Positions 1 through 7,161 of a stretch of DNA of 16,866 nt are shown in pieces. The notes beneath the pieces are model-generated. The model had not been told where the DNA came from and ran no database searches. It was given only the letters and a program-made list of their open reading frames with translations. Position numbers and translations under genes: made by a program. The stretch is from Candidatus Poribacteria bacterium (GTDB lineage: Bacteria > Poribacteria > DTPJ01 > WJIO01), in assembly GCA_014730235.1 (NCBI GenBank), contig WJIO01000059.1, forward strand, positions 1 to 16,866, given 5' to 3'. Position 1 is the stretch's first letter. Each line of letters begins with the position of its first letter.

Positions 1-29
1 GGTTTGATTATGGCCAAAGTTCTTTCCAT
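1..29 (-). CDS. ndk: Nucleoside diphosphate kinase, N-terminal start only (partial)
   Basis: A minus-strand ATG at 27-29 opens a reading frame that runs off the left edge. The nine visible codons read MERTLAIIK, and the next codon starts with CC, which encodes proline. This matches the conserved N-terminus of nucleoside diphosphate kinase (M-E-R-T-L-x-I-I-K-P), which moves phosphate between nucleoside triphosphates and diphosphates in the cytoplasm. A strong SD, GGGAGGAG, lies at 40-47 with a 10-nt spacer, which supports a real start. The gene is transcribed away from the window. The identification rests on nine residues plus the SD, so it is probable, not proven. Confidence 0.6.
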
Positions 30-292
30 AGTTTTTTAGCTCCTCCCATTACTAAATTAATGCAAAATTAAGGCAGAAAGCGCACTTAAATCTTTTTCTA
101 TCAAAAGATATAAAAGCAAAAGTGAAAAATATTCGGTGGAATTTTATGTATACTAAATATTGAGGTGAGATATAATGGAATAGTGTTTTATAAATTGATT
201 TCAGAACAGAAAAATATATGATAAAAAACAAATTTTTATCTATTTCCAACACCTTCCTAATTTATTTTTTTACAACAAAAACACCAGCGTTA
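30..292. other. AT-rich intergenic region between ndk and the fumarase-like gene
   Basis: Apart from the ndk SD at 40-47, I see no gene here. A 66-codon minus-strand frame (52-252) is rich in F, I, Y and K, as expected from AT-rich noncoding DNA, and has no recognisable domain. The region should hold the ndk promoter, but no convincing -35/-10 pair stands out. Confidence 0.5.
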
Positions 293-314
293 ATTTAGCA
301 TAGGAATGCTAAAT
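293..314 (-). terminator. Short hairpin overlapping the fumarase-like stop codon
   Basis: Arms ATTTAGCAT (293-301) and ATGCTAAAT (306-314) pair perfectly around AGGA. They overlap the last codons and the stop of the gene ending at 295. On the minus strand a T-rich stretch (GTTTTTGTTG) follows about ten bases later. It is a plausible weak terminator or 3'-end stabiliser for the three-gene operon, but the stem is AT-rich and the T-run is not adjacent. Confidence 0.35.
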
Positions 315-861
315 TGTCAACTTCTTTTTTTTCTTTATATATATCTCCATCGTAAATATCAATGGCTACAAAAGCCGGGAAATTTTGCACTGTCATTCGC
401 CTTATAGCTTCAGGTCCCAGATCAGGATAAGCTATTACTTTTACTTCTTTTACTGTTTTAGCCAAAAGCGCGCCTAAGCCACCTACAGCAGCAAAATATA
501 TGGACTTATATTTTTTAATTGCCTCTTTAACTTCAACCGACCGGGTACCTTTTCCGATCATCCCTTTTAATCCATGTTGAATGAGTTTTGGTGCATATGG
601 ATCCATCCTGTAGCTTGTGGTGGGACCGCATGATCCGATAACTTGACCGGGTTTTGCAGGAGCTGGCCCTGCATAATATATAACCTGTCCTTTAATATCA
701 AACGGCAGTTGCTGATTATTGTCCAGCAGTTCTACCATACGCTTATGGGCGGCATCTCTGGCTGTATAAATGATACCGTTTATTAATACCCTTTGGCCAA
801 CTCTCAGGTCTTCTATCACATTATCAGTCAAGGGTGTATTTAATATCACAGGTTCTGGCAT
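295..861 (-). CDS. Class I fumarase / L-tartrate dehydratase family, beta subunit
   Basis: This 188-residue protein has the length and signatures of the separate beta (C-terminal) subunit of Fe-S hydro-lyases of the fumarate/tartrate type: a GPTTSYRMD block near residue 80, MIGKGTRS near 102, an AAVGGLGAL segment near 125, and a C-terminal FPAFVAIDIYDGD block. In the known family this subunit works with an alpha subunit that carries the [4Fe-4S] cluster, and the complex hydrates or dehydrates a 2-hydroxy dicarboxylate in the cytoplasm. No alpha gene is next to it. The ATG at 859-861 lies 3 bp past the upstream larA-like stop, with SD GGAGG inside the end of that gene, so translation is probably coupled. 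Substrate is unknown: fumarate, tartrate or a sugar-acid relative are possible. Confidence 0.88.
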   Translation of the reverse strand: MPEPVILNTPLTDNVIEDLRVGQRVLINGIIYTARDAAHKRMVELLDNNQQLPFDIKGQVIYYAGPAPAKPGQVIGSCGPTTSYRMDPYAPKLIQHGLKGMIGKGTRSVEVKEAIKKYKSIYFAAVGGLGALLAKTVKEVKVIAYPDLGPEAIRRMTVQNFPAFVAIDIYDGDIYKEKKEVDNLAFLC

Positions 862-864
862 ATC

Positions 865-2124
865 TTATTCCTCCAGTTCCTGGGCAGTCCATAAACCCAA
901 TGCTGGATTACTTATGTAATAGAAGTCATCGTTCATTCCATCTTTGAGTTTTTCAGGATTATATTTTTCCATTAGCTGATTTACATCTGCCCATTGATAT
1001 CCGACGTTTTCTGTTTCTTCTTTGCTGAGATGTCCTGGCGCATAAGTTACTTTGAATCGTCCTTCTGTAGATCCATGAATTAAATGGGCTGCTGCTACCA
1101 GATTATTTCGTAAATCCTCGTTATCATTAACTTCCTGTAGTATCTCCTCAGTTCCATGATACCCATATTTTCTTATTAACCTGTCAACTTCCGGGTCTTC
1201 CCCATACTCCCTGAGTCCAGGTGCAATAACTATAAGTTCGCCGTCATCGGCAATGGCCATTCGACTCCTGTATATGGATTTATTTCCCAGCCAGTGGCTT
1301 TGATATTCCTTTGGATCGAGATAGGCTATTACTTTTTTCAATGGATATTTCACTCTTGTGATGTTTAATCTCTGGCTGAGTTTTGCTGCTTGCTCAAAGG
1401 GTTTACGTTCATCACCTATATATAACCCCCTGGTTACAAGTTCGCCTGATTCATCTCTATCCCTTACAGTCATGACATACAATATATCTATATCTTTCAG
1501 GTATTTTTCCTCAGCATAATCGAACACCTTACGAAGGGGTGTATCAATGCGTCCCATGATGTCTTCCATGCCGTAAACACCTGCCAGGTAATGTCCTCTA
1601 TTAATTGTATTTTGTCCGCCTATTCCCACCAGTATGTTCTTGGTATAATTGGCAAAACCAGTGTTTTCATGGGGAACAACCTGCCCAACAGAGATAATCA
1701 GGTCATAGTCATTCTCCAGCAGGATTTTATTAACCTGTATAGGAATGTCCATACTCAGTCTATCATCAGACACATCTGAAACAAAATCCCTTTCCACTAA
1801 CCCGATTTCCACGACATCGTTGCGCCAATCATGAATTTTGAATAATTCCCAGGGAATATCACCATACATTAATTCTTTTTGTTCTTTCGACAGGGGTTCG
1901 TGAGTTCCAATGGCCGTCATAATATGAAAAACGTCGTTTTTTCCCAGCATCTGATAAAGAAGTTGGGTTATCTCACCGGCACCAGAATGTAAACGGGTAA
2001 TATCCGGTGGTATAATTAACACTTTTGAACACTTGCCACCCTTTATGTAAAATGCCGATTCCAGCAGTTTTTGTGTTTCAGCAATGTCAATTTTAATATC
2101 AGGTGAACCTTTACCTATCCACAT
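865..2124 (-). CDS. LarA-family nickel-pincer-dependent racemase/epimerase (DUF2088)
   Basis: This 419-residue protein belongs to the lactate racemase LarA family. Seen in the sequence: a PPDITR block (39-44), an AIGTHEPL block (71-78), HDWRND at 98-103, and a long block with H152, K162 and H178. Counting from H152, the spacing to the Lys (+10) and the next His (+16) equals that of H174, K184 and H200 in Lactobacillus LarA, where the Lys holds the pyridinium-thioamide/thioacid nickel-pincer nucleotide and the His residues bind Ni or catalyse. H98 fits LarA H108. The family inverts an alpha-hydroxy carbon by hydride transfer, and members act on lactate, malate, hydroxyglutarate or aldonates. 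Between an oxidoreductase and a hydro-lyase subunit, a sugar-acid epimerase role is my inference. The cofactor genes larB, larC and larE are not in the window. The SD is AAAGG. Confidence 0.85.
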   Translation of the reverse strand: MWIGKGSPDIKIDIAETQKLLESAFYIKGGKCSKVLIIPPDITRLHSGAGEITQLLYQMLGKNDVFHIMTAIGTHEPLSKEQKELMYGDIPWELFKIHDWRNDVVEIGLVERDFVSDVSDDRLSMDIPIQVNKILLENDYDLIISVGQVVPHENTGFANYTKNILVGIGGQNTINRGHYLAGVYGMEDIMGRIDTPLRKVFDYAEEKYLKDIDILYVMTVRDRDESGELVTRGLYIGDERKPFEQAAKLSQRLNITRVKYPLKKVIAYLDPKEYQSHWLGNKSIYRSRMAIADDGELIVIAPGLREYGEDPEVDRLIRKYGYHGTEEILQEVNDNEDLRNNLVAAAHLIHGSTEGRFKVTYAPGHLSKEETENVGYQWADVNQLMEKYNPEKLKDGMNDDFYYISNPALGLWTAQELEE

Positions 2125-2142
2125 ATTTAGACCTTTCGTTTT

Positions 2143-3759
2143 TTATGATAATTGTTTATTTAATGTTTTCCTTACCGAGCCAGTTCCTTTTATCATTTCT
2201 CTGAAATAATATTCTATTTTATCACCTAAACCCACTGTATATAAGTCTACACCAAAAAGCTCTGAATCAGCAAGTATAGGTTTTAGTTTATCACCGGCAC
2301 TTTCGGGAACGCCCAGTTTTATACCGGAGACAAAGCCAGTCAATTTTTCAAGGAGATGGTCCGGACTCCAGCGATTTAAAGGCGGGGGTGCGGCTGGATT
2401 GTAATTCATAAGATTTCCATCGTCATCAATACCCATCAAATATCTGCACCATCCAGCTATTGCCAGTGGTATGCAGATGAGTTTTTTTGCATTCTCCCCA
2501 TGAGCAATAATTGTGTCACCATATCTTACGCCTACTTTCTGGGATGTATCGGTAATAATTCTGGCCGGGGTATCTGGTATGTTAGGATTCGGCAGACGTT
2601 CCTCCAGCACTTCCCTGAGAAATTCCTCTGGTTCTATTCCACCAGGATGCACAACTACTGGCAGGGATTCATCATAACTTTGACGATATACAAGTTTTTT
2701 CAATAACGGGTCTGCGATAGTATTATAAATATGTTCTTGGTTAAAAAGACAACCAAATATACACAGTGTGGTCTGGATGGGATTCAGACATGCACCGACT
2801 TTCATCTTCTCATATCTGGCCACATCTTCGGGACTATGGCAAAAGACAACCCCGGCTTTTTCCAGGGGAGGCCTGCCGTTGGGAAAGTCGTCCTGTATAA
2901 CTAAATAAGATATATGTTCTGTATTCACAAATGGAGCAATAACTGTTCCTTTAGCTGTAGTTATTATATCCATCCCCTCTATATCTTTGTCTTCCAGCAT
3001 TTCTTTTACATTTTCCGCAGGTCTTGGGGTTATTCGATCTATCATCGTCCAGGGAAAAGAGACTTCACTATTTAAGTAATACATGAATCCTGGATCCATA
3101 ACCCCGTCATCTACCCATCTTCGACAAAAAGTCATAACGGCATTGGAAAATTTTAATCCATTTTCTGAAACGTTATCCATGCTTACAAATGCAATGGGAT
3201 ATCGACCATTTTTATAACGATGGTAGGCAAAAGCGGCGGCTTTGGCCATTATATGTTCTGGGCATTCATAACCATTTTTTAGATCCCATTTTGCCTGATC
3301 ATTTTGAATATCATATCCCTTTTCAGTACAGGTGATACTTACCATTTGAAGTTCCGGACATGCGAAATAATTTAGCGCGCGTTCCCATTCGCTATGGTTT
3401 GATCCAGCATCGGCGAATACTGAATCAGCTATGTTTGAGACTACCATCAAATCCTTTCTTCTGTCGGGATACATAACAACCTGAAGACTCAGGTTATCGT
3501 GAGGTTTATATATTTGTTCTATTACTTCCTGATCGTAAGTTTCAACAGCTATCATGCCATAATCAACCGCGCCTATTTCCAGAAGCTGCTGCTGTATTGG
3601 TGCAACCATAGCCCGGAACAGGTTACTTGGGGCCAGATGTATCCAGCGAGGTGATGCTTTTGTCCTTTTTTTCATGGATGCAATATTAAAACCGGGGATT
3701 TTAATTCCTATTTTTTGCCAGTATGAATCTGTAAGTCCTTTTTCCGTTAGAACAGCCAT
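2143..3759 (-). CDS. Mannitol dehydrogenase / fructuronate reductase-like long-chain oxidoreductase
   Basis: This is a 538-residue member of the polyol-specific long-chain dehydrogenase family (UxuB, UxaB, MtlK). Support: a DNVSENG motif matching the family DNxxxNG block, SFPWTMIDRITP matching the FPxxMVDRIxP block, and a C-terminal domain opening with YEKMK that holds the catalytic Lys (residue 320 from the start used here). The family interconverts ketoses or keto-acids and alcohols with NAD(P). The usual LNxxH after the Lys reads LNPIQ, so the normal active-site His is Gln. The start is set at ATG 3757-3759 because AAAGGT lies 8 nt upstream; the longer frame from TTG at 3774 would put the SD inside the coding region. 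It is the first gene of the operon, 18 bp before the larA-like gene. Confidence 0.85.
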   Translation of the reverse strand: MAVLTEKGLTDSYWQKIGIKIPGFNIASMKKRTKASPRWIHLAPSNLFRAMVAPIQQQLLEIGAVDYGMIAVETYDQEVIEQIYKPHDNLSLQVVMYPDRRKDLMVVSNIADSVFADAGSNHSEWERALNYFACPELQMVSITCTEKGYDIQNDQAKWDLKNGYECPEHIMAKAAAFAYHRYKNGRYPIAFVSMDNVSENGLKFSNAVMTFCRRWVDDGVMDPGFMYYLNSEVSFPWTMIDRITPRPAENVKEMLEDKDIEGMDIITTAKGTVIAPFVNTEHISYLVIQDDFPNGRPPLEKAGVVFCHSPEDVARYEKMKVGACLNPIQTTLCIFGCLFNQEHIYNTIADPLLKKLVYRQSYDESLPVVVHPGGIEPEEFLREVLEERLPNPNIPDTPARIITDTSQKVGVRYGDTIIAHGENAKKLICIPLAIAGWCRYLMGIDDDGNLMNYNPAAPPPLNRWSPDHLLEKLTGFVSGIKLGVPESAGDKLKPILADSELFGVDLYTVGLGDKIEYYFREMIKGTGSVRKTLNKQLS

Positions 3760-3803
3760 ATATGTACCTTTCAAAATAGCTTTTGTTTTTATATGAAATA
3801 GTC

Positions 3804-3809
3804 ATTATA
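3804..3809 (-). promoter_or_regulatory. Candidate -10 box for the 3-gene minus-strand operon
   Basis: A perfect TATAAT on the minus strand lies about 45 bp upstream of the ATG at 3759. No good -35 sits at the normal spacing; TTTACA is about 25 bp upstream. This is a position-based guess in AT-rich DNA. Confidence 0.3.
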
Positions 3810-4033
3810 CAATATTACCTCTTTTTATTTTGCATGTAAATAAGCATTTGAAGAAACATTAATCCAAAATGGTGCTGACTCAAGGAAATTACGAGAAAAG
3901 GTTTGTTGATTAAAATCCTACAAAATCCCTTATTAAGGAGGAAAAGGCTTCATCTATTAAGTGAAGGATTGAATAGATTTTCTTGAAATTGCTTAAATCA
4001 TTATTGAAAATTGCTTAGAAGTCTATTAAAATA
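3810..4033. other. Intergenic region between the minus-strand operon and MITE-2 copy 1
   Basis: There is no gene. A strong SD-like AAGGAGG near 3935 is not followed by a usable reading frame: nearby GTG and TTG codons meet stops within a few codons. A short imperfect direct repeat (GAAATTGCTTA, then GAAAATTGCTTA) occurs around 3985-4018. I see nothing else. Confidence 0.4.
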
Positions 4034-4041
4034 AAATGTTT

Positions 4042-4182
4042 GGTTCTTCCGGCTTTAGTGTGGCTATAATTGAAAATTCTCTCAGCCTGTCATTCCTGCC
4101 TCAAGCTTTTTCAAAAAGCTTGAGGCAGGAATGACAGAATAAAGAAGTTTCTTATCTTTATCACACTGAATCAGGAAGAGTC
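4042..4182 (+). repeat. MITE-2 copy 1 (miniature inverted-repeat element)
   Basis: The ends read TTCTTCCGG at 4044 and GGAAGAG ending at 4180, forming imperfect terminal inverted repeats. The element is flanked by the 8-bp direct repeat AAATGTTT (4034-4041 and 4183-4190), which looks like a target-site duplication. Its centre is a perfect 25-bp inverted repeat with a 1-nt loop (4087-4111 and 4113-4137) carrying GTCATTCCTGC. Copies 2 (4606-4710) and 3 (6900-7094) share both ends. It encodes nothing. Confidence 0.75.
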
Positions 4183-4231
4183 AAATGTTTTTAAGAATAA
4201 ATATTAATCCTAAAATACACCTGAATAAACG

Positions 4232-4597
4232 ATGAAAAGGTATTTTTTAATAATTTTCGGTATACTATCCCTGGGTTTGGGTATCCTGGGTATATTTCTT
4301 CCCCTGCTGCCAACTACACCCTTTTTATTGCTCTCTGCCTACTGTTTTTATAGAAGTTCCCGACGTCTTTATTTATGGTTAATGAATCACAGGATATTTG
4401 GCAAAATTATAAAAAATTACAGTGAAAAACGGGCTGTTGACTTGAAAACAAAACTAATTGCACTTATTACACTCTGGGTTACAATATTCATATCTATATA
4501 TATTTTCTTGGATACTATATATATACCGATCTTACTTTTCATTATCGCCAGTATGGTTTCCTTGCATATTCTGAGTTTAAATACCATTCGAGAGTAA
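4232..4597 (+). CDS. YbaN/DUF454-family inner-membrane protein
   Basis: This 121-residue protein is highly hydrophobic. A paired segment (about residues 4-40) carries the LPLLPTTPF motif typical of the DUF454/YbaN family, a basic loop follows (about 42-72, RSSRRLYLW to KRAVDLKTK), and two more membrane spans lie at about 73-95 and 97-115. Length fits the family (about 120-130). Its biochemical role is not established. It stands alone between two opposite-facing metabolic blocks and is bracketed by two same-orientation MITE-2 copies, one 49 bp upstream and one 8 bp downstream. No clear SD precedes the ATG, so the start is chosen because it leaves the first membrane span complete. Confidence 0.85.
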   Translation: MKRYFLIIFGILSLGLGILGIFLPLLPTTPFLLLSAYCFYRSSRRLYLWLMNHRIFGKIIKNYSEKRAVDLKTKLIALITLWVTIFISIYIFLDTIYIPILLFIIASMVSLHILSLNTIRE

Positions 4598-4605
4598 AAT
4601 ATAGA

Positions 4606-4710
4606 TTCTTCCGGGTTCAGTGTAGTAATAATTTGAAAATTCTCTCAGCTTGTCGTTCCTGCGAAAGCATAAAGAAATTTCTTATCTTTACCAAAATGAA
4701 TCCGGAAGAA
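4606..4710 (+). repeat. MITE-2 copy 2
   Basis: This 105-bp element starts TTCTTCCGGGTTCAGTGTAGT and ends with ATGAATCCGGAAGAA, its imperfect inverse. Internal sequence (GAAAATTCTCTCAGC, GTCGTTCCTGC, TTTCTTATCTTTA) aligns with copy 1 in the same orientation, but the long central palindrome is shortened. It begins 8 bp after the DUF454 stop, so it may also act as that gene's 3' end. A target duplication is not clear; both flanks are AT-rich. Confidence 0.7.
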
Positions 4711-4821
4711 CCTAAATTTATAAGAAGATGTTGAAATGATTTATAATTTCTGCTAATCTTATCCAATGTTTTTGATTTTATAATCTATATCTCAAGTTAA
4801 GCATGAAAGGATTTTAAAGTA

Positions 4822-5820
4822 ATGTCCAAAGACAAGAAAATAAGGATAGCTTTTATCGGATGTGGTGGAAATGCAAGAGGTCATGGTCGTCGAGTATCGG
4901 ACCAACCAGATGCAGAGATCGTGGGACTTAATGATGTTAATAAGGACGCCATTAAGCGATTTCGTGAGGATGCAAAACTGGATGCCAGCGTTCCTGGTTT
5001 CTCTAATTACAAGGAGATGCTGAAGGAAGTAAAACCTGATGCAGTTGTAATTAGCACACCTCATACACTACATTTTGACCAGATTATGGATTCACTGGAT
5101 GCCGGTTGTCATGTCCACACTGAAAAACCTATGGTCTGCACAGTGGAACATGCCCTGAAAGTGGCAGAAAAAGTAAAAGAGACAGGAAAGCACCTGATGA
5201 TAAGTTATCAGCGGCATTTCCAACCGGCTTATATGTATTGTCGTGAAGTTGTGCAAAGCGGCAAATATGGTAAAGTGAATTTTGTAACAGCCCATCAATG
5301 CCAGAACTGGTATAAAAGCCAGCAGGGAAAATGGCGTCAGGTTATGTCCTTGAGCGGAGGCGGACAGCTTAATGATTCCGGGAGTCATCTTCTGGATATT
5401 CTTCTCTGGATACTGGAAGCGACACCTAAAGAAGTATATGCAATGATGGAATATTACGACGCAGAGGTTGATATTCTCAGCGCTCTTACCATTAAATTTG
5501 ACAATGAAGCACTTTGCAATATAAGCGTTGTGGGGCATGCTGTAGGTGGTATGCACGAAGATTTTACTATATGGATGGAAGAAGGTACTCTATTCGTCAG
5601 GGATGGAAAAATCTATATCGAAACAAAAGACGAAAGAATGCGCCCTGTTACCGCTGATGAACTTCCAGAAGGTGGTGAAAAAGACAGGGCATTTCTTGAT
5701 CTTATCCAGGGTAAGGGAGAAAACAAGGTTGACATAAGTAACGGTATAAGGGTAATTCAACTTTCAGAAGCGGCGTGGAAGTCAGCCGATACTGGTAAAC
5801 CTGTAAAGGTTGAAAGTTAA
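4822..5820 (+). CDS. Gfo/Idh/MocA-family NAD(P)-dependent oxidoreductase (copy 1)
   Basis: This 332-residue cytoplasmic oxidoreductase has an N-terminal Rossmann fold beginning IRIAFIGCGGNARGH (glycine-rich dinucleotide loop, about 8-21) and an acidic strand end near residue 38. The EKP motif (101-103) carries the family catalytic or substrate-orienting Lys102. The C-terminal domain carries GGGQLNDSGSHLLD (179-192), whose D185 and H189 match the usual catalytic pair. The family oxidises or reduces sugars, inositols and their derivatives; the substrate cannot be read from sequence. AAAGGAT about 10 nt before the ATG is a usable SD. It precedes a second family member by 86 bp, and the pair reads away from the sugar-acid operon on the left, suggesting carbohydrate use. 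Confidence 0.9.
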   Translation: MSKDKKIRIAFIGCGGNARGHGRRVSDQPDAEIVGLNDVNKDAIKRFREDAKLDASVPGFSNYKEMLKEVKPDAVVISTPHTLHFDQIMDSLDAGCHVHTEKPMVCTVEHALKVAEKVKETGKHLMISYQRHFQPAYMYCREVVQSGKYGKVNFVTAHQCQNWYKSQQGKWRQVMSLSGGGQLNDSGSHLLDILLWILEATPKEVYAMMEYYDAEVDILSALTIKFDNEALCNISVVGHAVGGMHEDFTIWMEEGTLFVRDGKIYIETKDERMRPVTADELPEGGEKDRAFLDLIQGKGENKVDISNGIRVIQLSEAAWKSADTGKPVKVES

Positions 5821-5850
5821 AATTCAATATAAAAATACTGCGTTTTATTT

Positions 5851-5883
5851 AGTGATATGATAATAAAGAATTATCATATCACT
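5851..5883. other. Intercistronic stem-loop between the two oxidoreductase genes
   Basis: Perfect 13-bp arms AGTGATATGATAA (5851-5863) and TTATCATATCACT (5871-5883) enclose a 7-nt loop. No T-run follows on the plus strand, so a terminator is unlikely. It may be an mRNA-stabilising or processing hairpin, or a palindromic regulator site 24 bp before the next ATG. Confidence 0.5.
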
Positions 5884-5906
5884 ATAAATATAGAAAGATA
5901 AAGAAA

Positions 5907-6890
5907 ATGGATATACTTAAGATCGGTTTTATTGGATGTGGTAATCATGCCAGTGGAAATCTCTACCCCCATATAAGCAAAATACCAGAGATAGAGCTTT
6001 TGGGGTGCTGTGATCTGGTGGAAGAAAAAGCAAAGAATAATGCAGAAAAATTTGGCGCGAAGGCATGGTATACGGATTATGAAAAAATGCTGGATAATGA
6101 GGACATAAGTGCTGTTTTTGTAGTTGGTCAACCTCACATGCACACAGAATTAGGTATAGCATGTCTTGAAAAAGGTTTTCATGTATATACAGAAAAGCCT
6201 ACTGCAACAAATTTGGCTGATGCAAAAAAAATGGCAGATGTAGCAGAAAAAACCGGTAAGCAAACCCAAGTTGGTCACATGCTTCGTCATGGCCCGGCAA
6301 CAAAGCTGGCAAAGGAAATTATGGCATCAGATGAATTTGGTAATCCCATATTTCTGGAAAGCAAATATTTTGTTCCTGGCCCCAGATCTGCAAAACCTGA
6401 TTGGGATGCCCCAACCCTTGATTGGGCTTATATGCTGGTTCAGGCTGTGCATCCTGTGGACTGGGCAAGACATATAATGGGTGATGTTATAAGCCTGTCA
6501 TGCAAAAAAGGTCTGGGAAAAAATGGTGCTGTTTCGTATGTGGTTGCAGTGGATTTCGCCAGCGGCGCTGCGGGATTGATTAACATGACATCATCTGCTC
6601 CTTTTGTTGTAGCTGAACTGGAAGCTGTAGGTGATGCTGAGACATTTCTGCATATTGATAATATGATAAGAATCAGTTACCAAAGGGAACGGAGAAAAGC
6701 CCCCAAAGTAACTGATTATGGTCGTCGGGAAGCCGGGTATTACCATGAAGTGCAGGATTTTGCCCGATGTATCCTGAATAATGAACCAACTTATCCTACT
6801 TTCCTGGATGAATACAAAGCCCTCTTAATCTGTCAGGCTATAGTAGATAGTATTGAAAGTGCTCAGGTTGTTTCAGTTCCCCAAGCATAA
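5907..6890 (+). CDS. Gfo/Idh/MocA-family NAD(P)-dependent oxidoreductase (copy 2)
   Basis: This 327-residue protein has the same fold as its upstream neighbour but is clearly divergent. The Rossmann loop is GFIGCGNHASG (7-17), with D36 at the end of the second strand and EKP at 96-98 (Lys97). The catalytic helix reads QAVHPVDWARH: H182 and D185 are present, but the GGGxxxDxGxH block of copy 1 is missing, which points to a different substrate class. Family members act on sugars, polyols or their amino and acid derivatives. Two such enzymes in tandem often catalyse linked oxidation and reduction steps on one sugar, which is inference here. The SD is weak (AAAGA-like). MITE-2 copy 3 begins 9 bp after the stop. 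Confidence 0.88.
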   Translation: MDILKIGFIGCGNHASGNLYPHISKIPEIELLGCCDLVEEKAKNNAEKFGAKAWYTDYEKMLDNEDISAVFVVGQPHMHTELGIACLEKGFHVYTEKPTATNLADAKKMADVAEKTGKQTQVGHMLRHGPATKLAKEIMASDEFGNPIFLESKYFVPGPRSAKPDWDAPTLDWAYMLVQAVHPVDWARHIMGDVISLSCKKGLGKNGAVSYVVAVDFASGAAGLINMTSSAPFVVAELEAVGDAETFLHIDNMIRISYQRERRKAPKVTDYGRREAGYYHEVQDFARCILNNEPTYPTFLDEYKALLICQAIVDSIESAQVVSVPQA

Positions 6891-6899
6891 AAGATTTGG

Positions 6900-7094
6900 C
6901 TTTTCCGGGTTCAGTTTGGTAAAGATAAGGAACTTCTTTATTATAATCGTTAAAAAATGAAAATGTGTTTAGAAAATACCTTTATAATCATAGTAAATTA
7001 CAAAAGTTGTCATTCCTGCAAAAGCAGTAATGACAAATAAGTTATATCCATTTTTTAACGATTACTTATTCTGTCATTACTGAACCCGGAAGAA
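6900..7094 (-). repeat. MITE-2 copy 3, interrupted by MITE-1 copy A
   Basis: The left end CTTTTCCGGGTTCAGTTTGGT and right end ACTGAACCCGGAAGAA are MITE-2 termini. The left half, through AAAGATAAGGAACTTCTTTATT, matches the reverse complement of copy 1's right half, so this copy is inverted. It is split at 6943-7065 by MITE-1 copy A. Without the insertion it would be about 67 bp, with its central palindrome mostly deleted. Confidence 0.7.
6943..7065 (+). mobile_element. MITE-1 copy A (123 bp, 5-bp target duplication)
   Basis: The ends ATAATCGTTAAAAAATG and CATTTTTTAACGATTAC are inverse except for the outermost base. Immediately outside are identical TTATT pentamers (6938-6942 and 7066-7070). 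The same locus without insertion is seen in MITE-2 copy 1, where the matching sequence runs CTTCTTTATTCTGTCATT on the minus strand. The interior carries TTGTCATTCCTGC and its inverse GTAATGACAA, as in MITE-1 copy B. There is no coding capacity, so movement would need a transposase in trans. Confidence 0.8.
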
Positions 7095-7161
7095 TAAAAT
7101 TTGGAATATAAAAGATAAAATTTGCATTTCTGGAATATATATCTTCTTTCCGACGTTTATT

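Noticed and set aside
52-252. 66-codon minus-strand frame between ndk and the fumarase-like gene
   Set aside because: Composition (F, I, Y, K) is what AT-rich noncoding DNA gives; no domain, and the start would be GTG with the SD-like sequence overlapping it.
3759-3774. Longer TTG start for the mannitol dehydrogenase-like gene
   Set aside because: The SD AAAGGT would fall inside the coding region; it is correctly spaced for the ATG at 3759.
3935-3975. Strong SD-like AAGGAGG suggesting a small plus-strand gene
   Set aside because: Nearby GTG and TTG codons run into stops within a few codons and no ATG lies at a usable distance.
5092-5556. 154-codon antisense frame within the first Gfo/Idh/MocA gene
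   Set aside because: It overlaps a clearly conserved gene on the other strand and has no recognisable domain.
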